Assembly (NCBI RefSeq): GCF_031377265.1
Contig: NZ_JANMET010000162.1
Coordinates: 1 to 13,981 of the forward strand
Origin: JAUYQR01 sp031377265
GTDB lineage: Bacteria > Pseudomonadota > Alphaproteobacteria > Rhodobacterales > Rhodobacteraceae
Direction of reading: 5' to 3'
Length of the DNA: 13,981 bases
Shown one piece after another: positions 7,142-13,879 of the stretch. How positions within the stretch are numbered: position 1 is the stretch's first letter; every line of letters begins with the position of its first letter. The notes beneath the pieces were generated by a model. That model did no database searches. It had not been told where the DNA came from and was given only the letters and a program-made list of their open reading frames with translations. Position numbers and translations under genes: made by a program.

Positions 7142-7157
7142 CAATCTTTTCAGATTG
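7142..7157 (+). promoter_or_regulatory. 6-bp stem-loop in the leader of the YeeE-type gene
   Basis: CAATCT and AGATTG form a perfect 6-bp inverted repeat with a 4-nt loop (TTTC). It starts inside the possible -10 box TACAAT and ends 13 nt before the GGAGGA ribosome-binding site. It could be an operator overlapping the promoter or an RNA hairpin. There is no direct evidence for either. Confidence 0.35.
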
Positions 7158-7170
7158 GCTTCGAACCTTG

Positions 7171-7176
7171 GGAGGA
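7171..7176 (+). promoter_or_regulatory. Ribosome-binding site supporting a TTG start
   Basis: GGAGGA lies 7 nt before the TTG at 7184. No ATG exists in the correct frame nearby, so this site decides the start of the first membrane gene. Confidence 0.7.
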
Positions 7177-7183
7177 TGTCGTC

Positions 7184-7618
7184 TTGGGTCTCTTCGAGAA
7201 TTTGTTCGGAACGCTGCTTTTGGGAGGCGCTCTTATTGGCCTGGCGGCTGGCCTGTTGACAGTCCTCACAGGCCGCGTCATGGGCGCTTCTGGCATGATC
7301 GGAAGTCTTGTTGGTGGTGCCGAAGGCGTGGCTGCAACCAGTATCGCCTTTATCGGAGGCATTGTGGTTGCCCCGTTGATCATGACCAGTCTTGGCTTTC
7401 CAACGCAAATTGCTGTCGAAGCAGACTGGCCGTTTCTTGTGGCCGGCGGGCTCCTTGTGGGTATTGGCTCTCGCTTTGGCGGCGCGAGCTTGGGAGGAGC
7501 CTTGACCGGGATGGCAAGGCGCTCAGGGCACGCGGCGACCATTTTTGGGGCGATTGTGGTTGGTGCGGCAATCGCGGTTTATCTGCAACGTTTCCTTGGC
7601 GGCGGAGGTGTTGAATGA
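7184..7618 (+). CDS. YeeE/YedE-family membrane protein, first half of a split pair (signature cysteines absent)
   Basis: This 144-aa, strongly hydrophobic protein has about four predicted membrane segments. Relation to the YeeE/YedE (DUF395) sulphur-transport family is seen in 'LTGRVMGASGMIGSLVGG' and in 'VAGGLLVGIGSRFGG' followed by 'LTGMARRSG'. In typical members the latter region reads roughly GSRFGGGCTSGHGxCGxAR. Here it is 'GSRFGGASLGGALTGMAR', and the whole protein contains no cysteine. Typical members relay thiosulphate or sulphide through cysteines, so this one probably handles something else or works differently. Start is TTG at 7184 with GGAGGA. It overlaps the next gene by ATGA, so the two halves are co-translated and likely form one transporter. 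Confidence 0.75.
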   Translation: MGLFENLFGTLLLGGALIGLAAGLLTVLTGRVMGASGMIGSLVGGAEGVAATSIAFIGGIVVAPLIMTSLGFPTQIAVEADWPFLVAGGLLVGIGSRFGGASLGGALTGMARRSGHAATIFGAIVVGAAIAVYLQRFLGGGGVE

Positions 7619-8058
7619 TCCGGCTTGTGGCCTTGGCGTGCGGTCTGTTGTGCGGAGCAGGTTTCGTAGTATCCGGCCTTTATGATCCGGCTTTGCTGCA
7701 TTCCTTTCTGATGCCGCAGGCTACAAGGGCCTTCTCGCTGGGGCTCGGTCTGCTCGTCGCTTTGGTCACGGCCGGTCTTGTCGTAACCCTATCGGGCAGC
7801 CGAGACGCACCGCTACTGGGTGGGCAGGTAGAGCCAGAGCATGGCGCAAAAGGCTGGAAACGGATGGTGAGTGGTGTGTTGTTCGGTCTGGGCTGGGGGC
7901 TGGCGGGTTACTTCCCTTTGGCGGCAATGGTCTCAGCCGGGATGTTTTCCCCGGGGGCAGCGTTTTTTCTTGTCTCCGTTCTGGCCGGAATACTGGTGTT
8001 CGATGTGCTCGCAGGCGACATTGGTCCAAAGAGTGGCGGGCGCTTTTCGCGCGGTTGA
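7615..8058 (+). CDS. YeeE/YedE-family (DUF6691-like) membrane protein, second half of the split pair
   Basis: This 147-aa protein has about four membrane segments. The N-terminal 'LACGLLCGAGFVVSGLYDPA' matches the usual start of second-half proteins (GxxFGxGLxxSGMxxPA), and 'RMVSGVLFGLGWGLAGYFP' matches their C-terminal signature. In that signature the family normally has GWGLxGxCPGPA; here it is 'GWGLAGYFPLAA', with Phe in place of Cys. Two cysteines (Cys9, Cys13) are present only in the first helix. It is coupled to the upstream half by a 4-bp ATGA overlap, which shows they form one functional unit. No BigR-type regulator, rhodanese or persulphide dioxygenase gene, the frequent neighbours of such pairs, is seen in this window. 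The family call is fairly secure; the transported substrate is unknown. Confidence 0.75.
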   Translation: MIRLVALACGLLCGAGFVVSGLYDPALLHSFLMPQATRAFSLGLGLLVALVTAGLVVTLSGSRDAPLLGGQVEPEHGAKGWKRMVSGVLFGLGWGLAGYFPLAAMVSAGMFSPGAAFFLVSVLAGILVFDVLAGDIGPKSGGRFSRG

Positions 8059-8484
8059 TGGTTTAGTTATGGATGCAGTTTGACGGCATCCGGGAAACCG
8101 TAGCTCCCTTCGCTGACCGACCATCAAGCCATCAAATCGCTGCAAGCAGCACAAATGTCAGGAACGCGAAAGCCGCACTGCGGCGACAGGAGGCAGGGTC
8201 AACGACAGCTACCCGCCGGGACCTGACCGCTCGGTGGCGAAGGGTGCACTCCAAAAGAACCGTCATATGCTCACCCGCAGCGTGACCGGCGCCGCCAGAA
8301 GTTGTCCCCTTCTGTTGCCCCCAGACGTTTGCAAAAAGCGCAACTGGCTTCGCCCTCTTAAAATATCCCCTCGTTCCGCAGCCCCCTCTTCATTGGCCCA
8401 CCGCCCCGCAATTGCCCGTACGCCACCAGCCAGATTGGTGCAGTTGATCCTTGAAACCCCGGTGATGATGGGTTCCAATTCCTC
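8059..8484. other. 426-bp non-coding stretch before adenine deaminase
   Basis: No open frame here has a recognisable domain. Short frames on both strands look like composition artefacts, being rich in Arg, Ala and Ser. A short perfect dyad CCGCA-C-TGCGG occurs near 8175, and no purine riboswitch core was recognised. No strong promoter stands out, and the ATG of ade has only a weak purine-rich site (GATGGG) before it. The length and character suggest decayed sequence left by earlier insertions or deletions. Confidence 0.45.
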
Positions 8485-10287
8485 ATGACAAAATCTCCTC
8501 TTCTTTCTTGGGCTGATTGTGCCCCTCGGCTGGTGGCTGTGGCTGCCGGGCGCGCTGCCGCCGATCTGGTCATCAAAGGCGGCACGCTGGTGAATGTGCA
8601 AAGCCGCGAGGTCCTGCCCGGCTGGCAGGTTGCGATTGCAGAGGGCCGGTTTGCCTATGTCGGACCGGATGCGTCCCATTGCATCGGGCCGCAGACCGAG
8701 GTGGTGGAAGCCACCGGCCAATTTCTGATCCCGGGCCTGTGCGATGGGCATATGCATATCGAAAGCGGCATGCTGACCCCGGCGGAATTTGCCGCTGCTG
8801 TCATCCCTCACGGCACGACGACGATGTTCACCGACCCGCATGAGATTGCCAACGTGTTAGGCCTGCGCGGAGTGCGGATGATGCATGACGAGGCGCTGTT
8901 GCAGCCGATCAACATCTTCACCCAGATGCCGTCCTGCGCGCCTTCGGCCCCGGGGCTGGAGACGACGGGGTTTGAGATCGGCCCCGACGATGTGGCCGAA
9001 GCGATGCGCTGGCCCGGGATAATCGGTCTGGGCGAGATGATGAACTATCCCGGCGTGATCAATGGCAGCCAGCAGATGCTGGAGGAGATCGCTGCCACGA
9101 TGCGCGCGGGCAAGGTGGTTGGCGGCCATTATGCAAGCCCCGACCGGGGGATTGCCTTCCACGCTTATGTGGCGGGCGGCCCGTCTGACGACCATGAGGG
9201 CACGCGCGAGTCTGATGCCATCGACCGGGTTCGGCAAGGCATGAGATCGATGTTGCGATTGGGCTCGGCCTGGTATGACATCGAAAGCCAGATCACGGCG
9301 ATCACCGAAAAGGGGCTTGATCCGCGCAACTTCATCCTGTGCACTGACGATTGCCATTCGGGCACGCTGGTCCATGAAGGGCACATGAACCGGGCGGTTC
9401 GGCATGCCATTGCCTGTGGTTGCGATCCCTTGATTGCGATCCAGATGGCGACGATCAACACCGCCACCCATTTCGGGCTTGAACGCGAGCTTGGGTCCAT
9501 CGCGCCCGGTCGGCGGGCGGATGTCATCCTGACCTCGGACCTGCGCGCGCTGCCCGTTGAACGGGTGATAGCGCGGGGTGTCACGGTGGCTGAGGCCGGG
9601 CGCTTGACCGCGGTCTGCCCGCACTACAACTGGCCGGATGATGCCCGTGCCACCGTGCGCATGGGTCGGGCCAAGACTGCCGAGGATTTTGCGATTGCAG
9701 CACCCGTCGGGGCGGTGCAGGTAAAGGCTCGCCTCATCGGCGTGGTCGAAAATCAAGCCCCGACTCGCGCCCTGACCGCCGATCTGGCTGTTACGGACGG
9801 CAAGGTTGAGGCGCAGGGCGACATCGCTCAGATCGCGCTGGTTGAACGACACCGGGCAACTGGGCAGGTTTTCACCGCCTTTGTCTCGGGCTTTGGCTAC
9901 AAGGGGCGCATGGCCATTGCGTCGACGGTTGCGCATGACAGCCACCATATGATCGTCGTCGGCACCGACCGCGATCAGATGGCGCTGGCCGCGAACCGGC
10001 TGGCCGAGGTAGGCGGCGGCGTGACCCTTTGGCGCGACGGACAGGAGCTGGCCCTGGTGGAACTGCCCATAGCGGGGTTGATGTCGGACAGTCCGGCGCG
10101 CGAGGTGGCGGATAAGGCGCAAGCCCTGGTGGCAGCGATGGCCGAGTGTGGCTGCACACTGAACAACGCCTACATGCAGCATTCCTTGCTGGCGCTGGTG
10201 GTGATCCCGGAACTGCGCATCTCGGACAAGGGTCTGATCGACGTGACCCGTTTTGCGGTGACCGATCTGTTCGTGAACGAGGCTTGA
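8485..10287 (+). CDS. ade: Adenine deaminase
   Basis: This 600-aa amidohydrolase converts adenine to hypoxanthine and ammonia in purine salvage, in the cytoplasm. The N-terminal part has the composite-domain start 'DLVIKGGTLVNVQSREVLPG' and the metal-binding 'PGLCDGHMHIES' with His89 and His91. Next come 'PHGTTTMFTDPHEIANVLG', 'GLGEMMNYPGV', 'GGHYASPD' and 'CTDDCHSG'. The C-terminal adenine deaminase domain shows 'GYKGRMAIASTVAHDSHHMI' and ends with 'LNNAYMQHSLLALVVIPELR'. Length agrees with known adenine deaminases (about 570-600 aa). The gene stands alone between two gene-free stretches, so it is probably transcribed by itself. All key motifs are intact. Confidence 0.96.
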   Translation: MTKSPLLSWADCAPRLVAVAAGRAAADLVIKGGTLVNVQSREVLPGWQVAIAEGRFAYVGPDASHCIGPQTEVVEATGQFLIPGLCDGHMHIESGMLTPAEFAAAVIPHGTTTMFTDPHEIANVLGLRGVRMMHDEALLQPINIFTQMPSCAPSAPGLETTGFEIGPDDVAEAMRWPGIIGLGEMMNYPGVINGSQQMLEEIAATMRAGKVVGGHYASPDRGIAFHAYVAGGPSDDHEGTRESDAIDRVRQGMRSMLRLGSAWYDIESQITAITEKGLDPRNFILCTDDCHSGTLVHEGHMNRAVRHAIACGCDPLIAIQMATINTATHFGLERELGSIAPGRRADVILTSDLRALPVERVIARGVTVAEAGRLTAVCPHYNWPDDARATVRMGRAKTAEDFAIAAPVGAVQVKARLIGVVENQAPTRALTADLAVTDGKVEAQGDIAQIALVERHRATGQVFTAFVSGFGYKGRMAIASTVAHDSHHMIVVGTDRDQMALAANRLAEVGGGVTLWRDGQELALVELPIAGLMSDSPAREVADKAQALVAAMAECGCTLNNAYMQHSLLALVVIPELRISDKGLIDVTRFAVTDLFVNEA

Positions 10288-10605
10288 TCGCTCCATTGGC
10301 GGGGCCCTTCGCCCTAAGATCAAAGAACTCGTTCCGGTTTTGGAGTCGGCCAAGCGCCAGTCGGCAGCCAGCTTGCCCTGCAGCGCACAAACTCGTCACC
10401 CCTTCGATGCAACGTGCCGATCGCCTCAGTCTGCCGTCCGCGACGCGAAGGGCGGAAAGCGGTCGTTCACCGGTTCGACGGCCAAGGCTTGAAATGGCCA
10501 CAACGCTGTCTGGACGCCGCAGCAGGCGCCATCATTTGGCCGGGCACTTACCGACACTAGGCCTCCCGTACTGATGTGCGGTTGCACAGGTTGTCAGGCT
10601 GACTA
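10288..10605. other. 318-bp gene-free stretch between ade and the peroxidase gene
   Basis: The two flanking genes converge here. No open frame with a recognisable product was found. Near the peroxidase end are two small dyads: TGTGC-GGTT-GCACA at 10575-10588, and GTCAG-G-CTGAC at 10593-10603. They could fold in the 3' end of the peroxidase transcript, but there is no U-run to make a standard terminator. A GGGC-CCTTC-GCCC hairpin just after the ade stop is also weak. Confidence 0.45.
10575..10588 (-). terminator. Possible weak hairpin downstream of the peroxidase gene
   Basis: A 5-bp stem TGTGC/GCACA with a 4-nt loop lies about 18 bp after the minus-strand peroxidase stop codon. It has no following U-tract. 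The position is right for an operon end, but the structure alone is weak evidence. Confidence 0.25.
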
Positions 10606-12270
10606 CTAGGAGCCATGACTTGAGAAGAGGAGAAATGCGCGCAGGGAGTCTAGCGGCTTGCAAGACAGATCCTGCAACAGGCTGTCGCGCGGGTGCCAGG
10701 TGCCGCCCCCGTTCCGCAGGATCGACGTTGGGTCGTTCCGCATCAGGCTGACGACTGTGTCAGCGATTATCTGGCTGGCGGTCGGTCCTATGCGCTTGCC
10801 CTGCTCCAGCACCTGCGCCTCGCACAGGAAGTAGAGCCAGGCGGGGGTTTCTTCGAGGATCCCCAGGGCACCGGCAGCATCGGCGGGGTCGGTGTAGGGG
10901 CTGTCGAGCGACTGGTGCTGCGGCATGGCGGCCCTGAGCTCGTCCCGCGACAGAATGGGGACGCCGCAGGCCTTGGCGAGGACCTGGCCAAAGGGGATCC
11001 GCCGGTGAAAGCCACGCAGGAGGTTGCGAAAGAAGATTGAGCCGTGTTCAAGCACCCGCGCGTTGCCCGCGTCGTTCAGCATGTCGGGCGCGAAATCGAG
11101 GTCGATCCGTTCCGCCAGGCCCGATGCTCCCGCAGCGTCACCGGGGGGCTTGATGCGGGTCAGGCGGTCCCAGTCGATCACCCAGTGGTCGGGCAGTTGC
11201 GGGATCCTGCCTTGGGGGTCGCCCATGTTGCGGTCGGAGGTGAAGTTGAAAAGCTGCTGCAGCGTGGCCTGGTTCTCAAGCGCGCCGCCCCGCCCGAAGT
11301 TGGCGTTGAAGTCATAGCTGCGGCCGACCATGGAGTGGCCAAAGCGGAAAGCGGCGGTGGTGAATTCCATCGGCACGGTCCCAGGGGGCAGCGGGCGCGG
11401 CTTCCATTCCGACAGGGGCTTCGCAAGCACGGTTTTCGACAGAAGCGAAGGCAGGAAGTCGTTCAGGATAAGCCAGTGGTAGTGCCGCGTCACCAGTTGG
11501 CGCGCTTCGTCGAAGACATCCTCGGCTTTGGTTCCCCGCGCCTTCAGCGCCTTTACAGCCTTGTTGTGGAACATGAGTAACGCAAGGTGCAGCTGGCTGA
11601 GGATCAGGTTCCCGTCGTTCCGCCGGTCGGCGATCAGCGGTATCCGACCGTTGCGGGGGATGTCGGGGGCATCCCTGGCGTGAATGGCGGCTTCGGGGCG
11701 CTTCGTCGACTCCCCGAGGATATCGATCGGGACGGGGTAGGCCCTGGCGAGGCGAAAGCTGCCATCCGGCTGGTAGAGGGCCTTCACCTCTAGGTCGCTG
11801 CTGCCCGGGCCGTCGGCGTAAAGGCTGGCAAGCGTCATCGGGCGGGCGTGTTCGTTCACGAAATGCCGCAGGATCGTGGCCACGTCGGCCCGCCAGTCCT
11901 TGCCAAGGCCTGCAAGATCGACGGTGCCGACGATGCCAAGCGGGCGCACATCGCCCGGGTTCTGCAACAGCCCGCCTACGGGGGCCGAGATGTCGTGGTT
12001 CAGGAACTGGCCGAAGTAGGTGTAGGCCGCAGGAAGGTCGATTGTAAGCGCCGAGACCCGTTCGTTGGGCAGGTGACAGGCCTTTTCGAAGTCCTTCAAA
12101 CGCTGGATCGTGCCGTCATCATCGGTGCCGGTGAAGCGGCCGGCGTCCGGGACATCGGCAAGACCGGGGAAAAGGTAGGAATAGGGCGACCGCGAGGGGC
12201 CTGCGCCATTCCGGGGCGGGGGGGCCTCGGTCCAGTCTTCAAGGTCATGCGAGATCTGGATAGCGCACAT
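10606..12270 (-). CDS. Animal-type haem peroxidase family protein in a YcaO operon
   Basis: This 554-aa protein of the animal haem peroxidase superfamily is predicted cytoplasmic, as no signal peptide or export repeats are seen. ATG at 12270, with AAGGAG 5 nt before it, is preferred over a longer open frame that runs back into the upstream gene. Distal haem side: 'TYFGQFLNHDISAP' gives Gln88 and the distal His92. The catalytic Arg lies in 'PLIADRRNDGNLILSQLHLA' (Arg217 by alignment to the GDPRNDEN form), and the proximal His312 is in 'AAFRFGHSMVGRSYDFN'. The two acidic residues that ester-link the haem in mammalian enzymes appear changed (Asp to Asn91, Glu to Gly220). It starts 28 bp after the YcaO gene's stop, so the pair is almost certainly co-transcribed. 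A role as an oxidative tailoring enzyme is an inference. Confidence 0.9.
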   Translation of the reverse strand: MCAIQISHDLEDWTEAPPPRNGAGPSRSPYSYLFPGLADVPDAGRFTGTDDDGTIQRLKDFEKACHLPNERVSALTIDLPAAYTYFGQFLNHDISAPVGGLLQNPGDVRPLGIVGTVDLAGLGKDWRADVATILRHFVNEHARPMTLASLYADGPGSSDLEVKALYQPDGSFRLARAYPVPIDILGESTKRPEAAIHARDAPDIPRNGRIPLIADRRNDGNLILSQLHLALLMFHNKAVKALKARGTKAEDVFDEARQLVTRHYHWLILNDFLPSLLSKTVLAKPLSEWKPRPLPPGTVPMEFTTAAFRFGHSMVGRSYDFNANFGRGGALENQATLQQLFNFTSDRNMGDPQGRIPQLPDHWVIDWDRLTRIKPPGDAAGASGLAERIDLDFAPDMLNDAGNARVLEHGSIFFRNLLRGFHRRIPFGQVLAKACGVPILSRDELRAAMPQHQSLDSPYTDPADAAGALGILEETPAWLYFLCEAQVLEQGKRIGPTASQIIADTVVSLMRNDPTSILRNGGGTWHPRDSLLQDLSCKPLDSLRAFLLFSSHGS

Positions 12271-12298
12271 GGTGGCTCCTTGGTCCAGGGTTGGGAGT

Positions 12299-13357
12299 TC
12301 AATAGGGTTCGGGGAAAGAGGGCAAAGGGTCCGGGCAGAGGCGGCGGAAGCGGGCCGTGTCGGTGCGGCCGCCCATCGCGCAAAGGCCGGGCACCAGAAC
12401 CCGCATACTGGGCAGCGGGTCGCCAAGCAGCGTCAGATCGATGGCCTGCGCAGCAAGGCCCAGGTCGGACAGCCGCTGGAGCAGGTCGCCGGGCGGCGCG
12501 GGACGCGCGCCTGCGGCCGGGTGGAACTGTGGTTGCAAATTGGTTGAGGCTAAGGCGTCCCAGGCAAGAACCTCGGGGTCACCGGCGAGCCGGGCAGCCT
12601 CCATCGCGACCTCGGTCTGGACCATCTCGGTCACGGCGGCGAGTGCGGCATCGGCGATCTGCAGTCGGGCGGCGGAGCCAACCGCGACATAGCGGCCGCT
12701 TGGGTCCGAAGACACTGCCGCCACGACCGGAAGGCCGATATCGGTCGTCAGATCGAGAAGGTGGGTCACCCGGTCACGCCCGTCTAGCCACCAGTAAAGC
12801 CGGGGTTGCAGACGGTCGATCTCCTCGACCGGCAACGGGCGAGCGGGCAACCCGCCGTGCCACCAAAGCGCCAGGGCATCCCGCTCGATGCACTCCCAAA
12901 GGGCGGTTTCGGTGGCCTCGTGCCGGGTTCGCCCCACGGCGCAGCCGGTGGAGGTGGCATCGGTGACGAGGGGCTCTCCCAAAATGTCGGCGCAGTCGAG
13001 CCAGACCTCCTGAGCCGTGACGGGGACGGCATGCCCGGTGCGAAGATCTCGCCCCGCGACCATGGCCAGCCCGTCCCGGCGCGGCAGGTCGGCCAGCGCG
13101 GGCAGGTGACGTTGGGCGAGGCTGGCGCGCAGCTCCAGCGCCTCGGCTCCGGTGGCGACGAGCGCCTGCTGCGGGGTCAGGCCACGCCCGGCGGGCAGGC
13201 GCGGCTTTCGCCCGGTCACCCCGTCATGCGCGGGCCAGGCGACGGCCAGAAACACCGGCCGGTCGGGGTCTTCCAGCGGCAGAAGCTGGAAGTCCTGCGC
13301 CAGCGCGCGGGTCAGTTGGGCGATGGTGTCGATCTTGCTGTGCCGCATGGTTGGCAT
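12299..13357 (-). CDS. YcaO-family protein, probable RiPP azoline/amide-modifying enzyme
   Basis: This 352-aa YcaO protein is read from ATG 13357. A TTG at 13384 would add nine residues. YcaO enzymes use ATP to activate peptide backbone amides, giving azolines, thioamides or amidines. Signatures are 'GRGLTPQQALVATGAEALEL' (the usual GKGxTxxxAxxSAxxEAxE region) and the ATP/Mg-binding run 'TSTGCAVGRTRHEATETA' leading into 'LWECIERDALALWW'. Further on are 'PVVAAVSSDPSGRYVAVGSA' and 'AVTEMVQTEVAMEAA'. The C-terminus 'PDPLPSFPEPY' resembles the Pro-rich tail of azoline-forming YcaO proteins. No E1-like/ocin-ThiF partner or TfuA is present in the visible part. It is first in an operon with the haem peroxidase and divergent from a NHLP-like protein, its likely substrate (inference). 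Confidence 0.9.
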   Translation of the reverse strand: MPTMRHSKIDTIAQLTRALAQDFQLLPLEDPDRPVFLAVAWPAHDGVTGRKPRLPAGRGLTPQQALVATGAEALELRASLAQRHLPALADLPRRDGLAMVAGRDLRTGHAVPVTAQEVWLDCADILGEPLVTDATSTGCAVGRTRHEATETALWECIERDALALWWHGGLPARPLPVEEIDRLQPRLYWWLDGRDRVTHLLDLTTDIGLPVVAAVSSDPSGRYVAVGSAARLQIADAALAAVTEMVQTEVAMEAARLAGDPEVLAWDALASTNLQPQFHPAAGARPAPPGDLLQRLSDLGLAAQAIDLTLLGDPLPSMRVLVPGLCAMGGRTDTARFRRLCPDPLPSFPEPY

Positions 13358-13411
13358 AGGACGCCTGCCCGCCCGGGCTATCAAGCGGTGATTTCCGTGC
13401 GCTCCTGGTGT

Positions 13412-13433
13412 TTCACGCTGGCTTCACGCTGGG
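13412..13433. promoter_or_regulatory. Two 11-bp tandem repeats, candidate response-regulator box
   Basis: TTCACGCTGGC at 13412-13422 is followed directly by TTCACGCTGGG at 13423-13433. The period is exactly 11 bp, one helical turn. Tandem 11-bp half-sites are the binding pattern of OmpR/PhoB-type response regulators. The box lies between the divergent ycaO and NHLP-like genes and could control both. A loose -10-like GAATAG follows for the rightward gene at 13437-13442. Confidence 0.5.
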
Positions 13434-13478
13434 CGCGAATAGTAGGCCCATGGGCGCAGACAACCGGCGCCTGACAAC

Positions 13479-13484
13479 AGGAGG
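13479..13484 (+). promoter_or_regulatory. Ribosome-binding site supporting a TTG (or GTG) start
   Basis: AGGAGG lies 8 nt before TTG 13493 and 11 nt before the next codon, GTG 13496, both in frame with the NHLP-like protein. The first spacing is better, so TTG is preferred. No ATG is available near the 5' end. Confidence 0.7.
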
Positions 13485-13492
13485 GACGTGAA

Positions 13493-13876
13493 TTGGTGGG
13501 GTTCTTCTATCTGAAAAGCAGTACGTTGACCAACCAGCGCGACACCGGCAAGAAGATCATGGATCTGATCAAAGATGTCGGCGATGAAAGTGAGGGGTCC
13601 ACTTGGAAGGCGTTTAAGGCCGACCCCAAGGCTTGGCTGTTCGAGGCCGGCTACGAGTACAGAGGTCAAGGTGCAGGCCCGAATGGCGAGATTCCGAATA
13701 ATCTGAAGCTGGTCCCGGTCTATGACACCGAGGATACGATGCATGTCCGGATTCCGTGGAAGGGTGTGCTGGAAGGTTTCGACCCTGATCAGCTCGAGGA
13801 CGAGAAAGGCTACGGGCAAGGCCCAGCAAAGCTTCCGATTCTGCTGGCGCGATACTTCATGCGCAAGTGCCGCTAA
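13493..13876 (+). CDS. NHLP-like leader protein, candidate RiPP precursor
   Basis: This 127-aa soluble protein has no signal peptide. Its middle resembles nitrile-hydratase-like leader peptides. 'WKAFKADPKAWLFEAGYE' (residues 38-55) matches the helical 'FxxxLxADPxAALxExGxE' part, and 'LKLVPVYDTEDTMHVRIP' (residues 71-88) matches the 'VxVVEDTxDTxHLVLP' part. An insert rich in Gly, Pro and Asn (about 56-70) separates the two. The segment after residue 90 (the presumed core region) has no Ser or Thr and a single Cys, Cys126, in the terminal 'ARYFMRKCR'. There is no Gly-Gly cleavage site directly after the leader-like part. Divergent placement opposite ycaO supports a precursor role. Alternatives are a stand-alone NHLP-fold carrier protein or an unmodified homologue. 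Recognition is by motif memory, so certainty is moderate. Confidence 0.7.
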   Translation: MVGFFYLKSSTLTNQRDTGKKIMDLIKDVGDESEGSTWKAFKADPKAWLFEAGYEYRGQGAGPNGEIPNNLKLVPVYDTEDTMHVRIPWKGVLEGFDPDQLEDEKGYGQGPAKLPILLARYFMRKCR

Positions 13877-13879
13877 GCC

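Larger units (their letters stand above)
6738..7183. other. 446-bp stretch with no convincing gene, upstream of both the recombinase and the YeeE-type pair
   Basis: Several short open frames exist on both strands here, but none has a recognisable domain or a good start site. At 6802-6822 there is an imperfect inverted repeat (CACC-TC-TTGC, TAA, GCAAGGTG) just upstream of the recombinase on the minus strand. The right end holds the leader of the next gene. It includes TACAAT at 7140-7145, which could be a -10 box, although no good -35 is seen at the right distance. The stretch is probably the leftover flank of the integrated element. Confidence 0.5.

Noticed and set aside
8059..8484. Purine riboswitch upstream of ade
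   Set aside because: Looked for because the gene acts on adenine, but no three-way-junction core or conserved loop sequences could be found.
8263..8841. 192-aa minus-strand open frame over the start of ade
   Set aside because: No domain is recognised, and it overlaps the clear N-terminal metal-binding region of ade.
8857..10353. 498-aa open frame on the minus strand, antisense to ade
   Set aside because: It mirrors a high-GC coding gene and has no recognisable domain, while ade on the other strand has every expected motif.
12271..12426. 52-residue N-terminal extension of the peroxidase
   Set aside because: It would lie inside the 3' end of ycaO in another frame, is low-complexity, and the ATG at 12270 has a proper ribosome-binding site.
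11848..12966. 372-aa open frame on the plus strand across the peroxidase-ycaO junction
   Set aside because: It spans the junction of two well-supported genes on the other strand and is Arg/Gly/Pro-rich without a domain.
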